From: VRUE01 sp963774405
GTDB lineage: Bacteria; Actinomycetota; Thermoleophilia; Solirubrobacterales; 70-9
Length of the DNA stretch: 64,000 nucleotides
Assembly (NCBI GenBank): GCA_963774405.1
Contig: CAVZEV010000003.1
Coordinates: forward strand, 44,707 to 108,706
Direction: 5' to 3'
The notes beneath the pieces were generated by a model. The model ran no database searches. It was not told the origin of the DNA and saw only the letters and a list, made by a program, of their open reading frames with translations. The position numbers and the translations under genes are program-made. This document shows positions 52,676 through 60,321 of this stretch, piece by piece. The stretch's first letter is position 1; every line of letters begins with the position of its first letter.

Positions 52676-52900
52676 TCAAGCCCCATTCGACCTCCTCGCT
52701 GACCACGTCGGCAGAGTCACCGGTGGGAAGCTGCTCGCCCAGCTCGTGTCTCGGGAACGCATTTCGGCGCGGCGATCTTCGATCAGCTCATCGGCCAAGT
52801 TCCGACCTGGCGCCAGGTGAGCAACGCTTCCCCTCGCGAACTCAATCGCCGCAAGACGTTGCTCGACCTCGGCGTCCGTCGCTTTGGTCGTACGAGACAT
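52676..52900 (-). CDS. Short antitoxin-like protein, possibly truncated
   Basis: 74 residues. MSRTTKATDAEVEQRLAAIEFARGSV...LADELIEDRRAEMRSRD resembles the C-terminal half of Phd/VapB-type antitoxins (the ELI-x-x-RRAE element). After RSRD the other frame (LGEQLPTGDSADVVSEEVEWGLIDHD) looks more protein-like than the one that ends SWASSFPPVTLPTW, so a frameshift near 52745 is likely. No partner toxin is visible next to it. It may be a remnant. Confidence 0.4.
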   Translation of the reverse strand: MSRTTKATDAEVEQRLAAIEFARGSVAHLAPGRNLADELIEDRRAEMRSRDTSWASSFPPVTLPTWSARRSNGA

Positions 52901-52910
52901 CGCCCAAAGC

Positions 52911-53321
52911 CTACGCGCGATGGGATGGGCGGCTGTCCGCGCTGCCGATCTGCCAGCGCACGCCCGGCCCGAACTCCAGGACGACGCCGCCCGGCGTGAT
53001 CAGCTCCCAATTCGGGGGGTCGCCCTCCGCTTCCTGGGTCGCCGGCCTAACGTCAAGCAGGGAACCATCCGACAGCTTGCAGCGCAACTCGCCCGTTTCT
53101 CCGTCGATGTCGGCATCGTCCACAGAACGGCCCACCAGCTCGGCCGGATCGGCCGGCGACCACTCCGCGTCCTGCGTCGCGAGCCGCCAGAGTTCGCCCG
53201 CCGAGTCCTTGACCTCGACGTGAAGAACCTCCGGGTAGGCAATCCGGGCGTCAACAATCTGCCCACGCATGGAGCGCAGAACGTTGAGAGGCGAAGCGTC
53301 AAGGGCGACTGCGGTTGCCAT
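52911..53321 (-). CDS. Conserved protein of unknown function
   Basis: 136 residues from ATG 53319-53321 (MATAVALDASPLNVLRSM). The beta-rich pattern RGQIVDARIAYPEVLHVEVKDSAGELWRLATQD...LRCKLSDGSLLDVRPATQE...NWELITPGGVVLEFGPGVRWQIG has the repeated strand-turn-strand look of small immunity-type proteins (DUF6188-like), but I cannot be sure. It has no cysteine or membrane segment. It begins 26 bases from hairpin C2's left arm. Confidence 0.55.
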   Translation of the reverse strand: MATAVALDASPLNVLRSMRGQIVDARIAYPEVLHVEVKDSAGELWRLATQDAEWSPADPAELVGRSVDDADIDGETGELRCKLSDGSLLDVRPATQEAEGDPPNWELITPGGVVLEFGPGVRWQIGSADSRPSHRA

Positions 53322-53346
53322 TAGCCCCTCCATTGTCGCAGCCAGG

Positions 53347-53369
53347 CTAGGGGTGCGATTTCATAAGTC
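53347..53369. repeat. Left arm of split hairpin element C2
   Basis: 23 bases (CTAGGGGTGCGATTTCATAA plus GTC) exactly complementary to 55898-55920. The original hairpin, core AAATCAGGATGGGCGC included, has been split by ~2.5 kb of inserted DNA. Confidence 0.8.
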
Positions 53370-53379
53370 GGGACTGCAA

Positions 53380-53696
53380 ATGGCGGTCAAGTTTTCGGTA
53401 AGTGGGAGCCTCGGTCCGGCCGTACCCGGTTTCAGGCGACGGCCTCGGATCGTTAGGTCCGTTTCAGGACGGGGACGCCGCTTCGGCCTGCTCAAAGAGC
53501 GGTCCTGGATGCGGAACATCGTTGAAGTCGAAACCGAGTTCGCCATCGCTTTCAGCGCAATCTCAGTCTTGCTCTTGGAGCGCGATGCTCGCCTTCAAGC
53601 GAACCCGCCAACCCCGATCACGAAAGCGCCCGAACCTCCGGCCTCCCTGCCACTGGCAGCCTGATTCGATCCGATGCTCAAAGTACTTTATTGGGA
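53380..53696. other. Leader region of the Cas2-like unit, no firm gene
   Basis: A forward frame from ATG 53511 would give 51 residues (MRNIVEVETEFAIAFSAISVLLLERD...) with one short hydrophobic stretch, but nothing supports it. Two loose repeats GGTTTCAGGCGACGG and CGTTTCAGGACGGGG lie at 53428-53475. The promoter of the Cas2-like gene should be here. Confidence 0.25.
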
Positions 53697-53987
53697 ATGA
53701 ACAAGTACCTAGTTACTTACGATCTCGTTGGCACGGACGAGACCTCGCAGGATTACAAGAATCTGATCGCTGCCATCGAAAAATACTCTTGGTGCAAGGT
53801 CCAGAAGTCGGTCTTCCTGATCGCAAGCGAGATCACAGACGCCAAAGTCATTGCCGATGCCCTTTGGGCTCATATGGACGCGAATGACCGCTTGCTCGTG
53901 ATCCAAGTGGCCTACAACTACGCTTGGGCCAACGCCATCTGCGAGACAAACGGCGAAGACTGGATTGAGAAAACCTTCGCCGCCTAA
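53697..53987 (+). CDS. Cas2-fold protein of the SinR/VapD-like group
   Basis: 96 residues from ATG 53697 (TTG 53691 is an alternative). The ferredoxin-like pattern of Cas2 and SinR-like proteins is clear: MNKYLVTYDLVGTDETSQDY, KNLIAAIEKYSWCKVQKSVFLIAS, ITDAKVIADALWAHMDANDRLLVIQV and a C-terminal WIEKTF. The catalytic-type Asp of strand 1 (YDL) is kept. No CRISPR array or cas1 is nearby, so it is not an adaptation gene; relatives are orphan nucleases or toxins of unclear role. GC content is near 50%, much lower than its neighbours, a sign of transfer. It overlaps the convergent small gene by 4 bases. Confidence 0.75.
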   Translation: MNKYLVTYDLVGTDETSQDYKNLIAAIEKYSWCKVQKSVFLIASEITDAKVIADALWAHMDANDRLLVIQVAYNYAWANAICETNGEDWIEKTFAA

Positions 53988-54157
53988 ACCGCCAGCAAGA
54001 CCAGAGCGGTCCAGATGAGCCAGAAGACCAGCATCCAGAACAGTGCTGCGGCCATCGACAGTTCCAATCGTCGTAGGCCGTAGAGCACAAGCGCGAAGAC
54101 GACCAGCCCAACCCCCTCGCCAACCCAGAATCCGAGATTGTCGGTTGGCAGATCCAC
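53984..54157 (-). CDS. Tiny two-helix membrane protein
   Basis: 57 residues from GTG 54155-54157: MDLPTDNLGFWVGEG then VGLVVFALVLYGLRRLELS and MAAALFWMLVFWLIWTALVLLAV, two clean hydrophobic helices joined by a basic turn. Its TAG overlaps the TAA of the convergent Cas2-like gene. Holin-like or toxin-like size; no homology recognised. It belongs to the inserted unit. Confidence 0.5.
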   Translation of the reverse strand: MDLPTDNLGFWVGEGVGLVVFALVLYGLRRLELSMAAALFWMLVFWLIWTALVLLAV

Positions 54158-54211
54158 TTACGCTGAGACTAAAGCGCAGGGAAGAGGCAATGCGCGAGCG
54201 AGGCTCAAATT

Positions 54212-54340
54212 ATGCGTTTGCTCGGTATCGCCTTCGCCCTCACTGGCCTGCTCGGGCTCTTCTGGATGCTTTTTGGCGAGCTGCCAAAGCACGAAGGCGA
54301 CCCCAGAGAGATCAGCAAAATCTCCAGTCAAGTCGCAGGT
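54212..54340 (+). pseudogene. 5' part of a small membrane-protein gene cut by IS256
   Basis: MRLLGIAFALTGLLGLFWMLFGELPKHEGDPREISKISSQVA, one hydrophobic helix then a polar stretch, is open up to the IS256 end at 54341. The downstream fragment 55710-55798 continues with RRDQISKRFALVLMPLALLAFVIAITR and a stop, a second helix. Joined, they would form a ~70-residue two-helix protein, the forward counterpart of the gene at 53984-54157. Confidence 0.45.
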
Positions 54341-55709
54341 AGTGGTGTAACTCCTCGTCGGCTCTTTCACGCGGCTTGTAGCGCAGGCACCTCCTCTTGC
54401 TCTTCGCCCGCCGGGGCTCCGTCGCCCTGGTCCTCGAGGACCAGGGCGAGCGACTCCTCGGAGAGGTAGCGGCGGCTGATCAGCCACTCGTCGTTTTGCT
54501 CGATCAGCAGGGCGCCGGCGAGGCGGATAGCCGAGTCGTCGTTGGGGAAGATGCCGACGACGTCGCTCCTGCGCCCCACCTCGCGGTTGACCCGCTCCAG
54601 CGGGTTGGTGCTCCGCAGCTTCGACCAGTGCGCGGCGGGGAAGCGGTAGAAGGCGATCAGGTCCTCCTCGGCCTCCTCCAAGAGCTCGGCGACCTTTGGC
54701 ACGGCCGGCGCCAAGCGCTCGATCACGACGGTGGCGCGCTCGCGGGCCTGCTCATAGCTCTCGGCCTGGAAGACCTCGCGCAGGGCGGCGGAGACCATGC
54801 CGCGCTGGGCGGGGCGGCAGTGCTGGTGCATGTCTCTGACGAAGTGCACGCTGCAGCGCTGCCAGGGGCAGGCCAAGACCCTGGCGATCGCGCCCTTCAG
54901 GCCCTCGTGGGCATCGGAGACGCAGAGCTTCACGCCGCGCAGGCCACGGGCGCGCAAGCCACGCACGAACTCCACCCAGAAGGCGCCCGACTCGACCTCG
55001 CCGATGTCGAGGCCGATCACCTCGCGACGACCGCTCTTGTGCACGCCGTAGGCGATCACCAGCGCCTTTGAGTAGACGTGACCGCGGTCCCTGACCTTGA
55101 CGTGCTTGGCGTCCAGCCACAGGTAGGGGAAGGGGTCTTCCAGGGGTCGCTCGCGAAAGGCTGTGACCTGCTCGTCAAGGGCCTTGCACAGGCGCGAGAC
55201 GCGGTCCTTGCTCATCGAGCCGATTCCCAGCTGCTCGACGAGGCGGTCGACCTTTCGCGTGGAGACGCCGTTGACATAGGCCTCCATCACGACCGAGACG
55301 ATCGCCTGCTCGGAGCGTTTGCGCGGCTCCAGGAAGCTCGGGAAGTAGGCACCTCCCGAGCGCTTTTTGGGATCGCCAGCTCGATCTCTCCGACTCTCGT
55401 CTCCCAGAGGCGGTCGCGGTAACCGTTTCGGTGGGTGCTTCTCGCTGCTGAGACCTCGCCCTTGTCGGCGCCGATCTCGGCGGAGATCTCTGCCTCCATG
55501 ATCTGCGCGGCGGCCATCGCCACCGCCTCGCGCAGGAAGTCGGCGTGCTCGTCGATCAGGGTCTTGGCTACGACCTCGGCGCTCGTCATGCTCTGGCTCT
55601 CGGCCATCGTGGTGCTTCCTTTCGTCGTTGACTTGGTGGTCAACCGACGAGTCTGGGGCCCGCGGTGGCCGGAACGAAGTTCCGGCCCCTACGTGCTCGT
55701 TACACCACT
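54341..55709 (-). mobile_element. IS256-family insertion sequence
   Basis: 1369 bp bounded by AGTGGTGTAAC on the left and its complement on the right, carrying one transposase gene. I could not find a matching 8-9 bp direct repeat at the edges, so the target duplication has decayed or the ends are slightly misplaced. Beyond both ends GTCGC also appears in inverted form (54332-54336 and 55715-55719). Confidence 0.85.
54367..55643 (-). CDS. IS256-family transposase (one frameshift)
   Basis: The N-terminal part (55643 to ~55360) ends STHRNGYRDRLWETRVGEIELAIPK; one A lost from an AAAAA run shifts the frame, after which KRSGGAYFPSFLEPRKRSEQAIVSVVMEAYVNGVSTRKVDRLVEQLG continues to the catalytic core: DAKHVKVRD (first Asp), VSDAHEGLKGAI (second Asp), RCSVHFVRDMHQH and NPLERVNREVGRR (Glu). 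Corrected length ~425. A perfect 28-bp palindrome (54422-54449) lies inside the 3' end. The mutation is probably a homopolymer error. Confidence 0.88.
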
Positions 55710-55798
55710 TCTAGCGACGTGACCAAATCTCCAAGCGGTTCGCCTTGGTCTTAATGCCCCTCGCGCTTCTTGCATTCGTCATCGCAATCACGCGCTAG
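55710..55798 (+). pseudogene. 3' part of the membrane-protein gene cut by IS256
   Basis: Reads RRDQISKRFALVLMPLALLAFVIAITR and stops at TAG 55796-55798. The hydrophobic helix and its position directly after IS256 support its being the tail of the gene starting at 54212. Confidence 0.4.
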
Positions 55799-55881
55799 GC
55801 CAACGGACCTAAGCGTTCTCGGAACTCCCGGCACAAGCCAGCCCTGAAGCGGAAACAGCCTGCTTGCAGGACCGACTTGTG

Positions 55882-55920
55882 AAATCAGGATGGGCGCGAC
55901 TTATGAAATCGCACCCCTAG
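55882..55920. repeat. Core and right arm of split hairpin element C2
   Basis: Core AAATCAGGATGGGCGC (55882-55897) followed by the 23-base arm complementary to 53347-53369. The arm ends at the base next to the tRNA-Cys 3' end (55921), so on the minus strand the hairpin directly follows that tRNA. Confidence 0.8.
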
Positions 55921-55991
55921 AGGCGCCCACCGGAATCGAACCGGTGTAAACGGCTTTGCAGGCCGCTGCGTAACCACTCCGCCAGGGCGCC
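55921..55991 (-). tRNA. tRNA-Cys(GCA)
   Basis: 71 bases. Acceptor GGCGCCC/GGGCGCC, anticodon stem-loop CGGCC-TGCAAA-GCCG with GCA, T-arm ACCGG-TTCGATT-CCGGT. Discriminator T, as usual for tRNA-Cys. CCA is not encoded. Element C2 begins at the next base. Confidence 0.92.
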
Positions 55992-56032
55992 GAAGGGGAT
56001 GAAGCGTAGCGGCGTTGCGGGCGGGACAGGCG

Positions 56033-56779
56033 TTAGGCGGCGTGCTGCTCGGGGCCCTGATCCTCGTCGATGTCGAGGATCAGGTTGTCGTCGGCGCTGC
56101 GGCGGACGCGGAACTCCAGCGGGGAACGCTCCTCGAGCTCGCGCAGGAGCTCGACCGGTTCGCTGAGGCGCATCGAGAGGGTCGCGCGACCCTCGGAGAA
56201 GCGCTCGACCGAGATGTCGGAGGTGGCGCCGATCTGGCCGGCGGCGTCCTCGAAGCCGACCAGCTGTGAGAAGTCGTCCAAGGGGCCGATCTCGACTTTG
56301 ACCAGGCCGTCGAAGAGGTTCTGGGCCGCCTGCTCGATCGGATCGGGCTCGCTCGCAGCCGTTGGCGCGCTTCCCCCCGCCTCGGCCTCGTTCAGCTCCT
56401 GGGCACGCCGGCCGACTTCGACCGCCTCGCGCAGCGCCTTCATCCGGATCCGGGTCGCCTGACCGCGGGCCTGGGCCTGGATCTCCCCCAGCTTCGAGGA
56501 GACGGTCTCCAGTGAGGCGATGCTGCGGTCGTGGCGTTCGTTGGCCTCGACCAGGCGCTCGTGCAGGCCGCGGATCTCGCGCTCGCGCTCGATCACCATC
56601 GCCGACAGTGCGGCCAGCTCCTGCTCGGCCTCGGCGGCGATGTCGGCGGCCTCGCGCCAGCGTTTGAGCGCCTCCTCCGCGTCGCGCTCCAGCGCCCAGC
56701 TGCGGGCGTCCCGCGTCGCGATCGCCGCCTCCACGTCGGAAGGGCGGTAGCCGAAGAGCGCCCGCTTGAAGCTACCCAT
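56033..56779 (-). CDS. DivIVA-like coiled-coil protein
   Basis: 248 residues from ATG 56777-56779 (MGSFKRALFGYRPSDVEAAIATRD). The short N-terminal FGY-x-x-x-VEAAI element resembles the membrane-targeting head of DivIVA/Wag31, followed by a long coiled coil (residues ~25-120) and a C-terminal globular region with beta strands (KVEIGPLDDFSQLVGFEDAAG...LEFRVRRSADDNLILDI). It may tether cell-wall or division factors at the membrane; this is inference. It overlaps rsfS by 8 bases. Confidence 0.7.
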   Translation of the reverse strand: MGSFKRALFGYRPSDVEAAIATRDARSWALERDAEEALKRWREAADIAAEAEQELAALSAMVIEREREIRGLHERLVEANERHDRSIASLETVSSKLGEIQAQARGQATRIRMKALREAVEVGRRAQELNEAEAGGSAPTAASEPDPIEQAAQNLFDGLVKVEIGPLDDFSQLVGFEDAAGQIGATSDISVERFSEGRATLSMRLSEPVELLRELEERSPLEFRVRRSADDNLILDIDEDQGPEQHAA

Positions 56780-57185
56780 GCGCGGCACCGTAGAGGTGCC
56801 CTCGGACGCCATCCTCCGCCAGGCCGAGCTCGAGCCGCGGCGCCTCGTGCCAGAGCTCCTCGAGCGCGTAGCGCTGCCGCGCCTCCTCGGTGAATACGTG
56901 CAGCACGCAGTCGAGGTAGTCGAGGACGATCCAGCCGGCCGCCTCGGCGGCCTCCGAGCCGCTGGGAAGCAGCCCCTGCTCCTGCTTCAGCCTCAGCTTC
57001 ACCTCGTCGGCGATCGCCCGCGCCTGGCGCTCGTTGCGAGCCGTGCAGATCGTCAGGAAGTCCGTGTAGGAGACGAGCTCGCGCATGTCGAGGGTGACGA
57101 TCTCGCTCGCCGCTTTGGAGTCGGCGAGCTCGGCCAGCCGCCGGACCAGCGCCTCACTGCCTGCGGTCTTGTCGCTCTCGCTCAT
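56772..57185 (-). CDS. rsfS: Ribosome silencing factor
   Basis: 137 residues. RsfS binds L14 and blocks subunit joining under starvation. The core ASEIVTLDMRELVSYTDFLTICTARNERQARAIADEV and GWIVLDYLDCVLHVFTEEARQRYALEELW are the family signatures. The start overlaps the nadD stop by 4 bases, the standard nadD-rsfS pairing. Confidence 0.95.
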   Translation of the reverse strand: MSESDKTAGSEALVRRLAELADSKAASEIVTLDMRELVSYTDFLTICTARNERQARAIADEVKLRLKQEQGLLPSGSEAAEAAGWIVLDYLDCVLHVFTEEARQRYALEELWHEAPRLELGLAEDGVRGHLYGAAHG

Positions 57186-57793
57186 CGGTAGATCCCCTTC
57201 TCTTCGATGAAGCGTGCCACGGACTCGGGCACGAGGTAGCGCAGGGGTCGCCCCTGCGCGGCGCGCTCGCGCACGGCAGAGGAGGAGACGCCGAACTGCG
57301 GCATCTCCAGCATCGTCGCCCGGCCCTCGGCACCGAGGCTGCGCAGCACCGCGGCCATGTCGGCGTCGGAGATGCCGGCGCGGCGAGCGACGGCGAGGCG
57401 GGCCAGCTCGGTGACCCGCTGCGGCTCGCGCCAGCTCTCCAGCCCCACCGCGGCATCGGCCCCCATCACGAAGACGAGCTCTCTATCGCCTCTGTCCTTT
57501 GCAAGCAGCTCCAAGGTCTCATACGTGTAGGACGGTCCCTCGCGCTCGACCTCCAGGGTCGAGGCCGAGAAGCGCGAGTCGTCGGCCGCCGCCAGGCGGG
57601 TCATCGCCAGGCGCTGCTCGCGGCCAGGGTCCTCGGCGATCCGCTTGTGCGGGGCGCTCCCGGTCGGCACCAGGATCACTTCCTCGAGCTCTAGCTGCCA
57701 GAGCGCCTCCTGGGCGAGTGCGAGGTGACCGAGGTGCGGCGGGTTGAAGGCCGAGCCGAGGACGCCGATGCCGCCCGGCGCCGCGCTACTCAC
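57182..57793 (-). CDS. nadD: Nicotinate-nucleotide adenylyltransferase
   Basis: 203 residues. It adenylates NaMN in NAD synthesis. GVLGSAFNPPHLGHLALAQEAL is the nucleotidyltransferase H-x-G-H loop; VPTGSAPHK, FVMGADAAVGLESWRE and FGVSSSAVRERAAQGRPLRYLVPESVARFI follow as in the family. The start overlaps proA by 8 bases. Confidence 0.95.
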   Translation of the reverse strand: MSSAAPGGIGVLGSAFNPPHLGHLALAQEALWQLELEEVILVPTGSAPHKRIAEDPGREQRLAMTRLAAADDSRFSASTLEVEREGPSYTYETLELLAKDRGDRELVFVMGADAAVGLESWREPQRVTELARLAVARRAGISDADMAAVLRSLGAEGRATMLEMPQFGVSSSAVRERAAQGRPLRYLVPESVARFIEEKGIYR

Positions 57794-59050
57794 GCACTTG
57801 GCCGTCGCCGTGGACGACGTACTTGTAGGTCGTCAGCTCGCGCAGCCCGATCGGCCCGCGCGCGTGCAGCTTCTGGGTCGAGTTGCCGATCTCCGCCCCC
57901 ATGCCGAACTCGAAGCCGTCGGTGAAGCGAGTCGAGGCGTTGGTGTAGACGACGGCCGCGTCGACGCCGGCGGTGAAGCGCCGCGAGGCCTCCTCCGAGG
58001 CAGTGACGATCGCCTCGGAGTGACCGGTGCCGTGGGCGTTGACGTGATCGATCGCCTGCTCGAGCGAGTCGGCGACGGCGACGGCAAGCTTGAGGTCGAG
58101 GTACTCGGTGTCCCAGTCGGCATCGCCGGCGGGACCGATCTCGACACCGCCCGCAAGCTCACGCGCTCGCTCATCGCCGACGAGCTCAACGCCGGCGTCG
58201 CGCAGCTCGGCAAGCGCCGCGGGCAAAAAGTCAGCGGCGATAGCCGCGTCCACCAGCAGGGTCTCGGCCGCGTTGCAGACGCCGGGCCGCTGGGTCTTGG
58301 CGTTGAACACGATCCGCCGCGCCATCGCCAGGTCGGCGTCGGAGTGCACGTAGACATGGCAGTTGCCGGCGGCGGCGTAGATCACCGGCACGGTGGCGAC
58401 GTCCTTGAGGGCGTTCTTGAGCCCCTCTCCCCGCGCGGGATGAGCAGATCGACGTTGCCCTCCTGCGTCGCCAACTCCGCAAGCTCGTCCCGATCGCCGC
58501 TGGTGAGCAGCAGCACCGCGTCCTCGGGCAGCCCGGCCTCGACCAGCGACGCACGAACGACTCCGGCAAGCGCTCCGTTGGATCGTTCGGCATAGCTCGA
58601 TCCGCGCAACACGATCGCGTTGCCGCTCTTGATCGTCAGCGCCGCACAATCGATAGTCACGTTCGGGCGGGCCTCGTAGACAACTGCGACCACGCCGAGC
58701 GGCACCCGCAGCTTTCGCAGTTCCAGCCCGCTTGCCAGCGTTTTCCGTTCAAGCTCCTCGCCGATTGGATCGTCCAGCAATGCCACCGCCCGAACTCCTT
58801 CGGCCATCGCGGCAACTCGGTCCTCGGTCAGCGTCAATCGATCGCGCAGAGCCTGGGTCAGCCCTGCGGCCCGCTCGTCGGCGAGGTCAGCCGCGTTAGC
58901 TTCGAGGATCTCCGCAGTTCGCTCGCCCAAGAGCCGCGCGGTCGCCTCCAGCGCCGCATCCTTAGTCGCCGTGGAAGCACTCGCCAGATCGCGGGCCGCA
59001 CGCTTCGCACCCACACAGCTTTCCGCAACGCTCCTGCTCGTAATCGCCAT
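57786..59050 (-). CDS. proA: Gamma-glutamyl phosphate reductase (one frameshift)
   Basis: It reduces gamma-glutamyl phosphate to glutamate semialdehyde for proline. The N-terminal frame (VGAKRAARDLASASTATKD...VPLGVVAVVYEARPNVTIDCAALTIKSGNAIVLRGSS) ends at LLIPRG near 58430, where a missing G shifts the frame; it continues GEGLKNALKDVATVPVIYAAAGNCHVYVHSDADLAMARRIVFNAKTQRPGVCNAAETLLVD with the catalytic Cys in GVCNAAET. Corrected length ~421 residues. Probably a sequence error. Confidence 0.92.
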
Positions 59051-59067
59051 GCGGCTTAGGTTAGCTG

Positions 59068-59145
59068 TGAGGGCCGGGAGCCCCCTCCCAAAACACTCAA
59101 GAGCGGCTCCTGCCGCTCGTTTTGGGAGGGGGCTCCCGGCCCTCA
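59068..59145. repeat. Hairpin element A3
   Basis: Perfect 27-bp arms (59068-59094 with 59119-59145) and a 24-base loop ACTCAAGAGCGGCTCCTGCC and so on. The proB stop codon is the outermost three bases of the right arm. It separates proB from proA in the same operon, so it would form in their shared transcript. Confidence 0.88.
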
Positions 59146-60231
59146 GACCAACACAAACCGATCCCGGTGAATCACCTCGTCGGCAGCATGCGGCAACCGC
59201 TCGCGCACCTCGGCGCTCTTCAGCCCGATCACCTGAGACAGCTCAGCGGCCGAGAAGTCAACGATGCCCTTGCCGATCACCACGTCACCGGCGATCACCT
59301 CGACTGCATCACCGGCGTCGAAGTCGCCGTCGACCTTCGCGATGCCAACCGGGAGCAGACTGGAGCCGCTCTCGCGCAGCACCCGGGCCGCGCCGTCATC
59401 CACGGCCAGCCGCCCTTGGGCCGGCTTGGCGTACTTGAGCCAAAGCTTGAAGCTGGACGCCCTGCCTGCCTGCGCCACGAAGTGAGTACCCGTCGCTTCG
59501 CCGGTCGCCGCGGCGGCAAGTGTGTCCGGACTCGTGCCATTGCAGATCGTCGCCGGGATCCCGGCCTCACTGGCCATCTCCGCCGCCGCCACCTTGCTGC
59601 GCATGCCACCGGATCCGAAGGCCGAGGTGCGGTCGCCGATCTCCAAGTCGGCGAGCTCGGCAAAGTCGGTGACCTGCTCGATTCGCTCCGCAGCGCTGTC
59701 GAGCGATGGATCGGCCGTATAGAGCCCGTCGGTGTTCGTCAACAGCACCAGCAGACGCGCATCGAGCAGGATCGCCACCTGGGCGGCGAGGAAGTCGTTG
59801 TCGCCGAAGCTGATCTCGTCGGTGGCCGTGGTGTCGTTCTCGTTGACGACCGGGACCACCTCCCACTCGATCAGCCGCCGCAGGGTCTGGCGCGCGTTGA
59901 GATAGTTGGTGCGGGCGGCGATGTCGGCGGCCGTGAGCAGGGCCTGAGCGGCGCGGGTGCCGTGCTGGGCCAGGCGGCTCTCGTAGGCGCGGAAGAGATC
60001 GCCCTGGCCGACGGCCGAGGCGGCCTGCAGCTCGTCCATCGCCCGCGGGCGCACCGGCAGGTCCATCAGCCGCATGCCGCGCGCGATCGCGCCCGAGGTG
60101 ACCATCGCCACCCGCTCGCCCCCCCGCTCGAGGGCGGCCACCTGCTCGCAGACCGAGTCGAGCACATCGGTGCGCAGGGAGCCGTCGTCGGCGGCGACGA
60201 TCGATGAGCCGAGCTTGACGACGAGGGTCAT
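59143..60231 (-). CDS. proB: Glutamate 5-kinase
   Basis: 362 residues. First step of proline synthesis. MTLVVKLGSSIVAADDGSLR, VTSGAIARGMRLM, ASAVGQGDLFRAYE, VPVVNENDTTATDEISFGDNDFLAAQVA and the amino-acid kinase GTGGMRSKV-like GSGGMRSKVAAAEMA are present. A C-terminal PUA domain (GRLAVDDGAARVLRESGSSLLPVGIAKVDGDFDAGDAVEVIAG) is complete. It ends inside hairpin A3. Confidence 0.95.
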   Translation of the reverse strand: MTLVVKLGSSIVAADDGSLRTDVLDSVCEQVAALERGGERVAMVTSGAIARGMRLMDLPVRPRAMDELQAASAVGQGDLFRAYESRLAQHGTRAAQALLTAADIAARTNYLNARQTLRRLIEWEVVPVVNENDTTATDEISFGDNDFLAAQVAILLDARLLVLLTNTDGLYTADPSLDSAAERIEQVTDFAELADLEIGDRTSAFGSGGMRSKVAAAEMASEAGIPATICNGTSPDTLAAAATGEATGTHFVAQAGRASSFKLWLKYAKPAQGRLAVDDGAARVLRESGSSLLPVGIAKVDGDFDAGDAVEVIAGDVVIGKGIVDFSAAELSQVIGLKSAEVRERLPHAADEVIHRDRFVLV

Positions 60232-60321
60232 GACCGGCCCAGTCTATGAGCCACCGCGCCCAGCGACGATGAGCGACTCTCACGCTCAAGCGAGCGTTGC
60301 AACACTGCCGAAGACCTACTG

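Larger units (their letters stand above)
53365..55878. mobile_element. Inserted unit carrying a Cas2/SinR-like gene, itself hit by IS256
   Basis: Ends are imperfect inverted repeats: AAGTCGGGACTGCAA (53365-53379) and, reversed, AAGTCGGTCCTGCAA (55864-55878), 13 of 15 identical. The unit sits inside hairpin C2. Without IS256 it would be ~1.15 kb and encode a Cas2-like protein and two tiny membrane proteins. No transposase other than that of IS256 is visible, so if mobile it must be non-autonomous or use an unrecognised enzyme. Base composition in the Cas2-like gene is clearly lower in GC than the surroundings. Confidence 0.5.

Noticed and set aside
53697..53987. CRISPR-Cas adaptation locus
   Set aside because: Only a Cas2/SinR-like gene is present. 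I see no repeat-spacer array, no cas1 and no effector gene within the window, so a CRISPR call is not supported.
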